Source: Allobosea sp. OK403
GTDB lineage: Bacteria > Pseudomonadota > Alphaproteobacteria > Rhizobiales > Beijerinckiaceae
Assembly (NCBI RefSeq): GCF_900113835.1
Contig: NZ_FOQV01000004.1
Span: 310,001 to 374,000 of the forward strand
Direction of reading: 5' to 3'
Length of the DNA: 64,000 bases
Position numbers and translations under genes: made by a program
Notes under the pieces: generated by a model
Database searches by the model: none
What the model saw: the letters and a program-made list of their open reading frames with translations, nothing else
What the model was told of the DNA's origin: nothing
Shown: piece after piece, positions 1 through 9,140 of the stretch
How positions within the stretch are numbered: position 1 is the stretch's first letter
How the letters are laid out: each line of letters opens with the position of its first letter

Positions 1-368
1 TGATCCGCAATGCCGAGATCGAGCCGCATGTCGTCGAATATCTGAAGACGCCCCCAGTAAGGGCATTGCTAGTCCAGTTGATCGCTCGCGCCGGCATGGC
101 GCCGCGCGATCTGCTGCGCGAGAAGGGCACGCCCTATGCCGAGCTCGGCCTTGGCGACATGTCTTTGCCCGACGATGCGCTTATCGACGCGATGATGACG
201 CATCCCATTCTGATCAACCGGCCGCTGGTCGTTTCACCGCTCGGCGTCAGGCTCTGCCGGCCCTCGGAAGCCGTTCTGGACCTGCTGCCCGCGCCTCAGC
301 AGGGCGCTTTCGCCAAGGAGGATGGCGAGCACGTCATCGACGAGACCGGAACGAGGATTTCGGCATGA
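1..368 (+). CDS. arsC: Arsenate reductase ArsC, glutaredoxin-coupled type, C-terminal part
   Basis: The reading frame is open from the first complete codon at base 3 and lacks its N-terminus, which lies outside the window. The visible 121 residues match the C-terminal two thirds of the ArsC family that reduces arsenate to arsenite with glutathione and glutaredoxin. The most telling segment is [18 protein letters not shown], which carries the family's conserved arginine-rich active-site end. The catalytic Cys near the N-terminus is not in view. The stop overlaps the next gene as ATGA (365-368), so it is the upstream member of an ars operon. An arsR would be expected upstream but cannot be seen. 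Confidence 0.9.
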   Translation, partial: IRNAEIEPHVVEYLKTPPVRALLVQLIARAGMAPRDLLREKGTPYAELGLGDMSLPDDALIDAMMTHPILINRPLVVSPLGVRLCRPSEAVLDLLPAPQQGAFAKEDGEHVIDETGTRISA

Positions 369-1438
369 CGACCGCACCTGCGCCCGAAAGGCTCTCTGTC
401 CTCGATCGCTACCTGACGCTTTGGATTTTTGCGGCAATGGCGCTCGGCATCGCCCTCGGCACGGTCTTCACCGGCCTGCCCGCCGCGCTCGAGAGCCTCT
501 CGATCGGCACGACCAACGTCCCGATCGCGATCGGCCTGATCCTGATGATGTACCCGCCGCTGGCGCGCGTCCGCTATGAGGAATTACCCGCCATATTCGC
601 CGACAAGCGCGTCTTGGCGCTGTCGCTGGTCCAGAACTGGCTGATCGGCCCCGTCCTGATGTTCGCGCTGGCGGTGATCTTCCTGCGCGATCAGCCGCAT
701 TACATGACCGGGTTGATCCTGATCGGACTCGCGCGCTGCATCGCCATGGTGCTGGTCTGGAACCAGCTCGCCAAGGGCGACAACCAATATGTCGCCGGGC
801 TCGTCGCCTTCAACTCGCTCTTCCAGATCCTGTTCTTCAGCGTCTACGCCTGGTTCTTCCTCAGCGTCCTGCCGCCGCTGTTCGGGCTGGAGGGCAGCAT
901 CGTCGCGGTCAGCTTCTGGACGATCGCGCAAGCGGTTGCGATCTATCTCGGCATCCCCTTCCTGGCCGGTTACCTGACGCGGCGCATCCTGACCGCGCGC
1001 CGCGGCCAGGAATGGTACGAGGACACCTTCCTGCCGCGCATCGGGCCGATCACGCTGGCCGCTCTGCTGTTCACCATCGTCGCGATGTTCAGCCTGAAGG
1101 GCGGAGATCTGGTGCGCCTGCCTTTCGATGCGGTGCGGATCGCAATCCCGCTGGCGCTGTATTTCGTGCTGCAGTTCCTGATCAGCTTCGCCATGGGCAA
1201 GTGGATCGAGGCCGACTATCCCCGCACCGCGGCCGTCGCCTTCACCGCCTCGGGCAATAATTTCGAGCTGGCGATCGCCGTCGCGATCTCGAGCTTCGGC
1301 CTCGCCTCACCGGTCGCTTTTGCTGCCGTGATCGGCCCCCTGGTCGAGGTGCCGGTCCTCGTCCTGCTCGTCCATGTCGCGCTCTGGCTCGGCCGCCGCT
1401 GGTTTTCCGGAGCGGAGCTGGCGGGCGCGAGGGCATGA
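365..1438 (+). CDS. acr3: ACR3-family arsenite efflux permease
   Basis: A 357-residue membrane protein with about ten hydrophobic segments, the usual length and topology of ACR3 (bile acid/arsenite transporter superfamily). Cys125, in the motif [16 protein letters not shown], corresponds to the cysteine conserved in the fourth membrane segment of ACR3 proteins and needed for arsenite transport. It exports the As(III) produced by ArsC. Both ends overlap neighbours by ATGA, so the gene is translationally coupled to arsC before it and arsH after it. The family is often named arsB in annotations, but this is the ACR3 type and not the 12-helix ArsB type. Confidence 0.93.
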   Translation: MTTAPAPERLSVLDRYLTLWIFAAMALGIALGTVFTGLPAALESLSIGTTNVPIAIGLILMMYPPLARVRYEELPAIFADKRVLALSLVQNWLIGPVLMFALAVIFLRDQPHYMTGLILIGLARCIAMVLVWNQLAKGDNQYVAGLVAFNSLFQILFFSVYAWFFLSVLPPLFGLEGSIVAVSFWTIAQAVAIYLGIPFLAGYLTRRILTARRGQEWYEDTFLPRIGPITLAALLFTIVAMFSLKGGDLVRLPFDAVRIAIPLALYFVLQFLISFAMGKWIEADYPRTAAVAFTASGNNFELAIAVAISSFGLASPVAFAAVIGPLVEVPVLVLLVHVALWLGRRWFSGAELAGARA

Positions 1439-2184
1439 AACGCCTGCGCATCCTGTCCGGCCCGGCGCATCTTCCGGCGCTTGAGCGGCGCTATGCGCGG
1501 GAGCGGCCTGCGCTCGGATTGGGCCAAGACGACCCAGCACCGCGCATCCTGTTGCTCTATGGCTCGTTGCGTGAACGCTCCTATTCGCGGCTGTGCGTGG
1601 AGGAGGCTGCACGGCTGCTCCAGTTCTTCGGCGCGCAGACGCGTATCTTCGATCCCTCCGACCTGCCCTTGCCCGACCAGAACAAGGGCGACGATCATCC
1701 CGCCGTCCATGAGCTGCGCGAACACGCGATCTGGTCGGAGGGTCAGGTCTGGTGCAGCCCCGAGCGGCACGGCCAGATCACCGGCGTTATGAAGGCACAG
1801 ATCGACCATCTGCCGCTGAACATGGGCGGGATTCGGCCGACGCAAGGGCGCACGCTCGCGGTCATGCAGGTCTCGGCCGGTTCGCAATCCTTCAACAGCG
1901 TCAACACGCTGCGCCTGCTCGGCCGCTGGATGCGGATGGTGACGATCCCCAACCAGTCAAGCGTCGCAAAAGCCTTCCAGGAATTCGACGAGACCGGACG
2001 CATGAAACCATCGAGCTATTACGACCGCATCGTCGACGTGATGGAGGAGCTGGTCCGCTTCACGGTGCTGCTGCGGCCGCATGCGGGCCAGTTGATCGAC
2101 CGCTACTCCGAGCGAAAAGCCGCTGGCCTGCCCCTCGATCCGGCGACAGACCTCTCGGCGATTGCGGGGCGGACAGGTCCGTGA
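1435..2184 (+). CDS. arsH: ArsH, NADPH-dependent FMN oxidoreductase of arsenic operons
   Basis: A 249-residue flavodoxin-like protein. The FMN phosphate loop is [11 protein letters not shown] (residues 43-53), and the family's typical [17 protein letters not shown] segment follows. ArsH enzymes oxidise trivalent organoarsenicals or act as NADPH:FMN reductases. The start ATG lies in the ATGA overlap with the ACR3 gene (1435-1438), so all three genes form one operon. The family assignment is secure. The physiological substrate is known for only a few members and is not deducible here. Confidence 0.93.
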   Translation: MKRLRILSGPAHLPALERRYARERPALGLGQDDPAPRILLLYGSLRERSYSRLCVEEAARLLQFFGAQTRIFDPSDLPLPDQNKGDDHPAVHELREHAIWSEGQVWCSPERHGQITGVMKAQIDHLPLNMGGIRPTQGRTLAVMQVSAGSQSFNSVNTLRLLGRWMRMVTIPNQSSVAKAFQEFDETGRMKPSSYYDRIVDVMEELVRFTVLLRPHAGQLIDRYSERKAAGLPLDPATDLSAIAGRTGP

Positions 2185-2205
2185 CCTCGGCAATGGCGCG
2201 CGAAG

Positions 2206-2691
2206 CTATGTCCTGAGCCTGGCCTTGCCAGGCACCGACAGAAGCCGGTTCGAGGTCGTCGCTTCCAGGATGACCATCGTCGAGGTTTCGGCGACGCAGG
2301 GGATCGATTGCAGCGCCTCGGTGATGAAGCTCCTGAGCGCTTCGATATCCTTGACCCAGACCCGCAACAGATAATCGACATTGCCGGTCACCAGCAGGCA
2401 TTCCGTGATCTCCGGCCGTCCCTGGATCGCGGCCAGGAACTGGCTCGCCGCATCCGGGCTTTGCTTGGCGAGCCGCACGCTCACCATCACGCAGATGCCG
2501 AAGCCGAGCGCCGCCGGGCTGATCCGCGCCGCATAGCCCTCGATTACGCCGGTTTCTTCGAGCCGCTTGATGCGCCGGCTGCAAGGCGTCGGCGACAGCC
2601 CGACCTGCTCGGCAAGCTCCAGATTCGAGATCCGTCCATCGGCCTGGAGCGCGGCCAGGATCTTGCGATCGATCTGGTCCAACTCGATCAT
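2206..2691 (-). CDS. Lrp/AsnC-family transcriptional regulator
   Basis: A 161-residue protein with an N-terminal winged helix-turn-helix (IDRKILAALQADGRISNLEL, then VGLSPTPCSRRIKRLEETGVI, residues about 7-50) and a C-terminal RAM ligand-binding domain containing the conserved ECLLVTGNVDYLLRV stretch. It is transcribed divergently from the aminotransferase at 2908, with 216 bp between them. The usual arrangement in this family is autoregulation plus control of the divergent enzyme gene by an amino acid effector. It converges with arsH but is not part of the arsenic operon. Confidence 0.92.
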   Translation of the reverse strand: MIELDQIDRKILAALQADGRISNLELAEQVGLSPTPCSRRIKRLEETGVIEGYAARISPAALGFGICVMVSVRLAKQSPDAASQFLAAIQGRPEITECLLVTGNVDYLLRVWVKDIEALRSFITEALQSIPCVAETSTMVILEATTSNRLLSVPGKARLRT

Positions 2692-2802
2692 GAGGGTTTT
2701 TCACTCCACTAGACCAGAATTCGAGCGACTAATGCTCCATCGCGAGGCGATTACGCGAAACATTGCACGGACTCTCTCCGAACACGACCGCTATTGTCTG
2801 TC

Positions 2803-2905
2803 GAGCTGGAGCGTTTTCGAGCGAAGTGGACACCGGTTCCCTCGCGACAAACGCGAAGCGTTTGCGCGGAGAAAACGCGTTAAACCAAAGAGCTGGAGCA
2901 GCTGG
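2803..2905. repeat. Interspersed repeat with GTGGACACCGGTT core, hairpin-forming
   Basis: The sequence starts with GAGCTGGAGCGTTTTCGAGC and ends with complementary GAAAACGCG and AGCTGGAGC blocks. An internal GCGAC/GCGAAGCG hairpin lies between them. A close relative of the left part (TTTTCGAGCGAAGTGGACAC) recurs at 63020-63050. It lies in the promoter-proximal space of the aminotransferase gene, so it could affect its leader transcript. Confidence 0.6.
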
Positions 2906-2907
2906 AT

Positions 2908-4194
2908 ATGACGATCTCGAGAAGCCCGGCGGCCGGAAATCGTCCGGGCTGCGCGCAATGGCTCAAGACGAGCAACAATATCTCCCAGCAATTTCTCGCC
3001 TTTGGCGGCCGCCCCGATGTGGTGAGCCTCGCCGGCGGCCTGCCCGCGGCGGAGCTCTACCCACTCGCAGCGATCCAATCCGCGACGCAGCGCGCGCTCG
3101 AGCGGCACGGGCCGGCGGTTCTGGAATATGGTGCGATCGAGGGCTTTCCCGCCCTGCGCCGGCTGATCGCGGCGCGCATCTCGGCCGAGACAGGCGGGCG
3201 CTTCACGCCTGAGAACGTGCTGCTGACCAGCGGCTCGATGCAGGGCCTCGACCTGATCGGCAAGGTGCTGCTCGATCCCGGCGATCTGATCGTCGCGCAA
3301 TCGCCGACCTATCTCGGCGCGCTCGACGCCTGGCGCCCGCGCGCACCGCTGTATCACAAGCTCGACTGGGATCTGCGGGAACCGGGCTTCGAGGCCGCTC
3401 TCTCCCGGGCCAAATTCGTCTATGCCGTGCCGAACTATTCCAACCCGACCGGGGTGCTGGTTTCGCAGGAGCGCCGCGCTGCCCTGCTCGACAAGGTGCT
3501 GACTGCCGGCACATGGCTCGTCGAGGACGATCCCTACAGGACGATCCAATTGGACGGGCCGCCCGGCCAGAGCATCCTTGGCCATTATGTCGCGCGGCAT
3601 TCGCGCACCTATGACGGCCCGGTGATCTATCTCGGCACCGTCTCCAAGAGCCTGGTCCCGGGCCTGCGCGTGGGCTGGATCATCGCCGAACCCAGCATGA
3701 TCCAGGCGTTGACGCTCGCAAAACAGGCGACCGATCTCAGCAGCAGCATGCTGACCCAGGCGATCACGCTCGAACTGCTCGAACAGGATTTCGACAGCGA
3801 GCACGCCAAGACGATCGTCCCGCTCTACCGCGAGCGGCGCGACGCCTTGTGCAATGAGGCGGCCATGCGCCTGAGCGACTGGTTCGAATGGGAGGTGCCG
3901 GTCGGCGGCATGTTCGTCTGGATGCGGGCCAGGAACCAGACGATCGACACTGACGAGCTCTATCGCTTCGCGGTCGAGGAGAAGGTCGCCTTCGTTCCGA
4001 GCAGCGTCTTCGATTTCACCGGCCAGGATCGCTTCGCGATGCGGGTCAACTTCACCCGGAGCTCACCGGAGGTCATCACCGAGGGCGTGCGGCGCCTGGA
4101 GCACGCCATCGCCAATTACGTTTCGTCGCGCGACCAGCTTCAGCGCCGGGGCGGGCCGGAAGCCTCGATGCGTGATGAACGCATCGAGGCCTGA
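2908..4194 (+). CDS. PLP-dependent aminotransferase, fold type I (2-aminoadipate/MocR-catalytic-domain type)
   Basis: A 428-residue aspartate-aminotransferase-fold enzyme. The opening ISQQFLAFGGRPDVVSLAGG is typical of the LysN/2-aminoadipate aminotransferase group and of the catalytic domain of MocR regulators, but there is no GntR DNA-binding domain. The Schiff-base lysine is Lys247 in TVSKSLVPGLRVGWI. The substrate-binding PNYSNPTG motif is at about 175-182. It is divergent from the Lrp-type gene at 2206-2691, which suggests control by an amino acid. The true substrate (aminoadipate, branched-chain or aromatic amino acid) cannot be read from sequence. Confidence 0.88.
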   Translation: MTISRSPAAGNRPGCAQWLKTSNNISQQFLAFGGRPDVVSLAGGLPAAELYPLAAIQSATQRALERHGPAVLEYGAIEGFPALRRLIAARISAETGGRFTPENVLLTSGSMQGLDLIGKVLLDPGDLIVAQSPTYLGALDAWRPRAPLYHKLDWDLREPGFEAALSRAKFVYAVPNYSNPTGVLVSQERRAALLDKVLTAGTWLVEDDPYRTIQLDGPPGQSILGHYVARHSRTYDGPVIYLGTVSKSLVPGLRVGWIIAEPSMIQALTLAKQATDLSSSMLTQAITLELLEQDFDSEHAKTIVPLYRERRDALCNEAAMRLSDWFEWEVPVGGMFVWMRARNQTIDTDELYRFAVEEKVAFVPSSVFDFTGQDRFAMRVNFTRSSPEVITEGVRRLEHAIANYVSSRDQLQRRGGPEASMRDERIEA

Positions 4195-4209
4195 GCCTGG
4201 GGGACGCCT

Positions 4210-4334
4210 AGAGCAGGATGCGAAAAAGTGGGAACCGGTTTTTCGCATTGATCCTGCTCTAACTCCTTGATGAGAGACGGATTCAGATTTCAGACGGGAT
4301 CACGAAGTGACCCCGTCTGAAATCATCCGGCTCT
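4210..4334. repeat. Double-hairpin interspersed repeat, copy 1
   Basis: The left hairpin (4210-4260) begins AGAGCAGGATGCGAAAAAG and ends with complementary TTTTTCGCATTGATCCTGCTCT. The right hairpin (about 4286-4324) pairs GATTTCAGACGGG with CCCGTCTGAAATC around a short loop. The same two-part element recurs at 15399-15520, 30589-30713 and 44905-45029. The left hairpin alone is at 62089-62139. Most copies lie just after the end of a gene. Confidence 0.85.
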
Positions 4335-4354
4335 CGGCGCCCTGCAGCTCCCCG

Positions 4355-4857
4355 TTACTTCAGGCCCTTGAGGCTATTGATGATGCTGGAGAGGTCCTTG
4401 AGATTCTCGGTCTCGCCTTCGGGCGAAGCCCAATAGGTCAGGACGAGGCCCTTGCTATCGGTCACTTGCAGCAGGGTCAGGCTGACATGGGTCGGGCCGT
4501 CCTCGTCCTTGCCGTTCCATTTGACCTGGACACCTTCGAGGCCGTTGATCGAGAAAGGCTCTGCTCCTGGCTCGCCTGGTCGATGACGACATCCTTGCTC
4601 TTCAGCCATTTGACCGCGTCGGCGATCGCCTGCGCTGCATCCTTGAGCTCGGTGACCTCGACGGAGACATAGACGGTCTCATCATCCGAGGTCGACTGGA
4701 CGCCCTTGTCGATCTCGCTCGACTCCCAATCATCGGGCAGCGTGATCACCGCGACCGGATTGGGGTCGGGGATCGAATAGGTCTTGGCTTCCGCGAATAG
4801 CGGAGATGCAATGAGGCAAGCGGCCGTCAGAATGGTGCGGATGAAAGCAGATGGCAT
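4355..4857 (-). pseudogene. Secreted small protein of unknown function, interrupted by a frameshift
   Basis: The start ATG at 4857 follows AAGGACAG and opens a clear signal peptide (MPSAFIRTILTAACLIASPLFAEA). The first frame runs through VKWLKSKDVVIDQASQE. The natural continuation, PFSINGLEGVQVKWNGKDED to the stop at 4355, lies in another frame, entered near base 4560 on the minus strand. Joining the two gives a coherent secreted protein of about 165 residues, so the reading frame has been broken by the loss of one base, or there is a sequencing error. No family was recognised. It could be intact in relatives. Confidence 0.7.
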
Positions 4858-4997
4858 CGAGACTGTCCTTGAGAGTGGGTGCCCGCTTTTCACGCCGGCC
4901 CCACATATTACAGGACCGTACGTCATCTGCCTAACCCCGCGTCTCGCTGCGAAAACGCGCACCCCAGGGCGAGCAGGATGCCGGAAACGCTCCTGTC

Positions 4998-5933
4998 TCA
5001 GGCGCTCAGCAGCCGCGCCTTGATGCGCTCGCGATGCGCGGTGTAGAGGCCCGACCCCGCGATGATCACCGCCCCGACCAGCGTCCAGATGTCGGGCAGA
5101 ACGGCGAACAGGAAAAAGCCGAAGATCGCGGCCCAGAGCAATTGCATATAGGAGAACGGCGCCAGCAGCGAAGCGTCGGCATGGCGGAAGGCCTGCACCA
5201 CCAGCCAGTGGCCGACCGTCGAGGAAGCGCCGATGAAGACGCCGAGCCAGACCATCTCCGCCGTCAAGGGCTGCCAGGCGAAGGGCATCACCACGCTGAC
5301 GATCGCAAAGCCGATCATCGCCGAATAGGCCAAGGTCGTCAGCGGGCTCTCGGTCCTGCTCATCATGCGGGTCACGATCAGCGCGAAGGCCCAGGTCGAG
5401 GCCGAGACGACCGGCAGCAGCGAGGCAAGCTGGAAGCCGGTCCCGCCCGGCCGCACCACGATCAGCACGCCGAGCAGCCCGACCAGCGTCGCGGTCCAGC
5501 GCCGCCAGCCGATGGTTTCGCCCAGGATCGGGATCGACAAGGCCGTGACGAACAAGGGCGCGATGAAGCTCGTCGCCGTGGCGTCGGCGATCGGCAGATA
5601 TTTGAGCCCGATCACAAACAGGATCGAGGAGCCTGTGACTCCAAGGCCGCGCAGGAATTGCAGCATCGGCTTGCGCGTCCGCAAGCGCTCCAGGCCGCCG
5701 CTGCGCGCCACGATGGCGAGCATGATCACGGTGAAGACACCGTAGCGCAGCCAGGTGATCTGCAGGGGCGGCACCGTTGTGGTGAGCAGCTTCGAGACCA
5801 CGTCCGACGCCGTCAGGAAGAAGGTCGACAGCAGGATCAGCCCGATGCCGCGAAAGGCATTGTCGCGGCGCGGCGGCAACGCCGCCGTCACAGGCGGCAA
5901 AGGTGTCGGTTCTGGGTGGGGAGCGTTTGGCAA
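4998..5933 (-). CDS. DMT-superfamily (EamA) transporter
   Basis: A 311-residue protein with ten hydrophobic segments arranged as two EamA repeats (about 27-160 and 175-300). The first repeat contains the usual PLFVTALSIPILGE followed by a WLG-like turn. Members export amino acids, metabolites or drugs; the substrate here is unknown. No partner gene is adjacent. The 3' end points toward the frameshifted gene at 4355-4857 and is separated from it by about 140 bp. Confidence 0.85.
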   Translation of the reverse strand: MPNAPHPEPTPLPPVTAALPPRRDNAFRGIGLILLSTFFLTASDVVSKLLTTTVPPLQITWLRYGVFTVIMLAIVARSGGLERLRTRKPMLQFLRGLGVTGSSILFVIGLKYLPIADATATSFIAPLFVTALSIPILGETIGWRRWTATLVGLLGVLIVVRPGGTGFQLASLLPVVSASTWAFALIVTRMMSRTESPLTTLAYSAMIGFAIVSVVMPFAWQPLTAEMVWLGVFIGASSTVGHWLVVQAFRHADASLLAPFSYMQLLWAAIFGFFLFAVLPDIWTLVGAVIIAGSGLYTAHRERIKARLLSA

Positions 5934-6062
5934 ATCATCGACGCGCAGGATTGAAAAGCGACGCTAATCGATTTGATCGGCCGCGCGTTGCGCAAAGATC
6001 GAACGGCGACCATGCATGGCCGCGCCCGGCGATCCCAGGAACCGTTCGAGATTTCCGACAGC

Positions 6063-6177
6063 CCTCATCCTGAGGAGCCATTCCTATAGGAATGGCGTCT
6101 CGAAGGATGTTCTTAGAGGCTCCTGAACCATCTGGAGCATCCTTCGAGACGCTGCTTCGCGGCTCCTCAGGATGAGG
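6063..6177. repeat. Long inverted repeat, CCTCATCCTGAGGAGC type
   Basis: The arms at 6063-6079 and 6161-6177 are perfect reverse complements (CCTCATCCTGAGGAGCC). Inner blocks (GTCTCGAAGGATG and CATCCTTCGAGACG) also pair, so the whole 115 bp can fold into a cruciform or long hairpin. This is a common intergenic palindrome type in Rhizobiales. A degraded relative is at 8870-8970. It lies between the DMT gene start and the asd stop (5934-6253), where nothing else was seen. Confidence 0.75.
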
Positions 6178-6253
6178 CTCAAGTCTCAAACGGCACCTCA
6201 TGAAAAAGGCGGGCTTGCGGCCCGCCTCGATCAGCAGATGATCGCGCCTCGCT

Positions 6254-7288
6254 TCACGCCGCCTGCTTGCGTGGCTGGATCAGCTTGCGGTTGATCAGCA
6301 CCTCGGCGATCTGCACCGCGTTCAGCGCCGCGCCCTTGCGCAGATTGTCGGAGACGCACCAGAAGGCGAGGCCGTTCTCGACCGTGTTGTCCTCGCGGAT
6401 GCGCGAGATATAGGTCGCGTCCTCACCGGCCGCCTCATGCGGGGTGATGTAGCCGCCGGGCTCGTGCTTATCGATGACGAGGATGCCGGGAGCGGTGCGC
6501 AGCACCTCACGCGCCTCATCGGCCGTGATCGGCTTCTCGCACTCGATGTTGACGCTCTCGGAATGGCTGATGAAGACCGGCACGCGCACGCAGGTCGCGG
6601 TCAGCTTGATCTTCGGATCGAGGATCTTCTTGGTCTCCGCCATCATCTTCCACTCTTCCTTGGTGAAGCCGTCTTCCATGAAGACGTCGATCTGCGGGAT
6701 GAGGTTGAAGGCGATGCGCTTGGGGAACTTCTTCGTGGTCATCTCGCCCGCGGCGAAGATCGAGCGCGTCTGGTTGAAGAGCTCGTCCATCGCCTCCTTG
6801 CCGGCGCCGGAGACTGACTGATAGGTCGAGACGACGACGCGCTTGATCCCATACTTGTCGTGCAGCGGCTTCAGGGCGACGACGAGCTGGGCGGTCGAGC
6901 AGTTCGGATTGGCGATGATGTTCATCTTGGTGAAGCCTGCCGCAGCCGCCGCGTTCACCTCCGGCACGATCAGCGGCACGTCGGGATGCATGCGCCAGGC
7001 CGAGGAGTTGTCGATGACGACGCAGCCCTGCGCGCCAATCTTGGGCGACCATTCCTTGGAGACCTCGCCGCCGGCCGACATCAGGCAGATATCGGTGTCG
7101 GAAAAGTCGTAATGCTCCAGCGCCTTCACCTTCAGGACCTTGTCGCCGAAGGAGACCTCGGTGCCGATAGACCGGGAAGAGGCGAGCGCTACGACCTCGC
7201 TAACCGGGAAAGCCCGCTCGGCCAGGATATCGAGCATCTCATGGCCCACATTACCCGTGGCGCCGACAATCGCGACCTTGAAGCTCAT
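6254..7288 (-). CDS. asd: Aspartate-semialdehyde dehydrogenase
   Basis: A 344-residue enzyme converting aspartyl phosphate to aspartate semialdehyde with NADPH. It is the shared step to lysine/diaminopimelate, threonine and methionine. The N-terminal nucleotide loop is VAIVGATGNVG (5-15). The catalytic Cys130 is in the ANPNCSTAQL motif, and the acid-base histidine is in FISHSES. Length and motifs fit the Gram-negative Asd family. A Thr-rich short reading frame lies 122 bp upstream on the same strand, which may be a regulatory leader. Confidence 0.96.
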   Translation of the reverse strand: MSFKVAIVGATGNVGHEMLDILAERAFPVSEVVALASSRSIGTEVSFGDKVLKVKALEHYDFSDTDICLMSAGGEVSKEWSPKIGAQGCVVIDNSSAWRMHPDVPLIVPEVNAAAAAGFTKMNIIANPNCSTAQLVVALKPLHDKYGIKRVVVSTYQSVSGAGKEAMDELFNQTRSIFAAGEMTTKKFPKRIAFNLIPQIDVFMEDGFTKEEWKMMAETKKILDPKIKLTATCVRVPVFISHSESVNIECEKPITADEAREVLRTAPGILVIDKHEPGGYITPHEAAGEDATYISRIREDNTVENGLAFWCVSDNLRKGAALNAVQIAEVLINRKLIQPRKQAA

Positions 7289-7410
7289 TGTGATGGTCCT
7301 TTTGGATGAAACCGGTTTGGTCTCCCCCGGGATGCCGGCCCGCTCGATGATGTGAGGCAGGTTCAGCGATTATCCCCGCCGGGGGGGAGAACCCGGAACC
7401 GAGGCGAAGG

Positions 7411-7479
7411 TCAGCGCGACGTAACCGTTTTACCGGTCGTCGTTTTGGTCGTGCGTTTCGTCGTCTGACGGACGTTCAC
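7411..7479 (-). promoter_or_regulatory. Possible Thr/Lys-rich leader peptide upstream of asd
   Basis: A GTG-initiated 22-codon frame reads VNVRQTTKRTTKTTTGKTVT followed by Ser, Arg and stop. Nine of its 22 residues are Thr and three are Lys, both end products of the pathway that Asd feeds. It ends 122 bp before asd on the same strand. Between them are C-runs and G-runs that can pair in more than one way (TCCCC/GGGGA close by, or GGTTCTCCCCC with GGGGGAGACC further on). The frame stays open upstream of the GTG and the ribosome site is weak, so the start is uncertain. No classic U-tract terminator was seen. Confidence 0.4.
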
Positions 7480-7514
7480 AGGGCCAATCCCAAAGGGCTG
7501 AAGGCTTCGCGTCG

Positions 7515-7546
7515 GCGCAAGGCGGGTTTCCCCACGCGCCTTGCGC
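7515..7546. repeat. 10-bp perfect hairpin upstream of the asd leader
   Basis: GCGCAAGGCG (7515-7524) and CGCCTTGCGC (7537-7546) are exact reverse complements around a 12-base loop. It lies 35 bp upstream of the possible leader peptide and could be part of its leader transcript or an operator. Nothing else was identified in 7547-7742. Confidence 0.5.
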
Positions 7547-7742
7547 TCAGTCAAAACACCCAAGGCGGCCAAAAGTCAACGTCCCCCGCTGTTAACCCTG
7601 CTCCTTGACCTCGGATTTACGCTGTTCGCCGATTGCCCGCTGGCGGTAACTCGGCGCTGACTTCCACCCGGCCAGTCTCCGCGCGGGTGAAGACGAGCCG
7701 CGCACACGACGCGGCCACTAACCACCAGGGTGAGTTTCGGTC

Positions 7743-8843
7743 GTGTCGCGTCATCTCGCATCGCTCTTGCTCGGCAGGCTCCGCTCGCATTGGCCAGCGA
7801 TCGCTGCCGCCGCCAAGGCCACCGGTCGGGTCGCCTCCGCCGCGGTCGATCGCAGCAGGCCTCGCCTTGTGCGCTTCGATCTTGCGCGCTTCGACGGGGT
7901 CGCCGCGCTGATCCGCTGCGCCGACGCGATCGAAACCGGCTTTGCCATGCTGCTGCGCGGCGCCCTTGCCATTTTCGGCCGTCGCGGCCTGGGTCTAACG
8001 GGCGGACTGGTCTGGCGCGGGCTTGCCGCCCTGACCGGCATCGGCCTGACGGCAAGCCTCATCACCGCCTTGTCGGCCGCCAGTGACAGCGAGCCGCGCC
8101 TCGCCAGCCTGACGATTCCCGCCGCCAGCGAGAGCCGCCCGGTCCGCGACGTGCTCCTCGAGCCGCGCCAGCAGGCGCTCACTGGCGACAACTGGCTCAA
8201 GATCGCCCGGCCGATCGCGATGTTCGGCCTGGAATCGCCCGAGCTCGACCGCCAGCAGCCGGCTTATGAGGCGATGCGCAGCCAGGACGGCGCCCGCCGC
8301 CAGGACACGCTGAGCTTCGGCGCTTTTGATGCCGACAAGCCGCATCTGCGATTGCGCCTGCTCGTCACCCATAACAACGAGCCGCGGCCCCAGCCCTTCG
8401 TCATCGCTTTGGTGCGCGAGGCCTCCGAGCGCGGCATGTCGATCCAGCGCAGCGGCGTTCCGAGCTCGATCGAGACCCGCTTCGGCACGGTCGAGACCGC
8501 CGATACGACGCTGAGCGACGGCGACGCCAGCCGCCCCTGCATCGCCTTCCGCAAGAGTCCCGGTGACATGAAGAGCGCGGGCGACTTGCCGCTCGGCTTC
8601 AGCGGCTGGTGGTGCGGCGCGCCCGGCCGACCGGCCGACCGCCAGCAGCTCGTTTGCCTGATCGACCGGATCGACCTGCTCGCCGCCGGCGAGGACAAGG
8701 CCCTGCGCTCGGCCTTCTCCCGCACCGAGCTCGCCCGCCAGGCGGCCTGCGCGCCGCCGCGCCTCTCGGCCACCGGCCGCAAAGCCTCCTGGCTCGACGC
8801 CGACGGCTCCGCCCCCGCGCTGAAGACGGCAGCAAGGCGCTGA
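7743..8843 (+). CDS. Hypothetical protein with one or two membrane segments
   Basis: A GTG start follows AGGGTGAG by a normal distance. The 366-residue product has a hydrophobic stretch at about 85-108 (LVWRGLAALTGIGLTASLIT) after a basic, Ala/Arg-rich N-terminus. A probably periplasmic C-terminal part follows, with four cysteines that could pair. No domain was recognised. The gene stands alone, divergent from asd. Codon use is typical of the neighbouring genes, so it is likely genuine. Confidence 0.6.
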   Translation: MSRHLASLLLGRLRSHWPAIAAAAKATGRVASAAVDRSRPRLVRFDLARFDGVAALIRCADAIETGFAMLLRGALAIFGRRGLGLTGGLVWRGLAALTGIGLTASLITALSAASDSEPRLASLTIPAASESRPVRDVLLEPRQQALTGDNWLKIARPIAMFGLESPELDRQQPAYEAMRSQDGARRQDTLSFGAFDADKPHLRLRLLVTHNNEPRPQPFVIALVREASERGMSIQRSGVPSSIETRFGTVETADTTLSDGDASRPCIAFRKSPGDMKSAGDLPLGFSGWWCGAPGRPADRQQLVCLIDRIDLLAAGEDKALRSAFSRTELARQAACAPPRLSATGRKASWLDADGSAPALKTAARR

Positions 8844-8869
8844 CGATCGCCTTCTAAAACGCGTGAAGC

Positions 8870-8970
8870 CCTCATCCTGAGGAGCGGGCGAAGTCCGCGT
8901 CGCCAGGGATGTTCCAGCGCGCTCTGAAGCGGCCTTCGAGACGCCGCCGCGCTGCTCGTCGAGCCGGGGG
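8870..8970. repeat. Degraded CCTCATCCTGAGGAGC palindrome
   Basis: The left arm CCCTCATCCTGAGGAGC is intact. The right half retains only CCTTCGAGACG and an imperfect GCTCGTCGAG block compared with the full element at 6063-6177. Confidence 0.5.
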
Positions 8971-9140
8971 CTCTGTTTCCCAAACTGGCGCTTGAAATAG
9001 CTGGAGACGCAAAATCTCACTTTCGCGTGCGTTACCTCTGGCGAAGGCGAACAAAACCGTTAACTACGAGGGAGTATCGTCACGTCATCCCGCATCGTGA
9101 CCGATGCCCCGCTGCCCGTCGCCTCAGGAGACCTTTCGTC

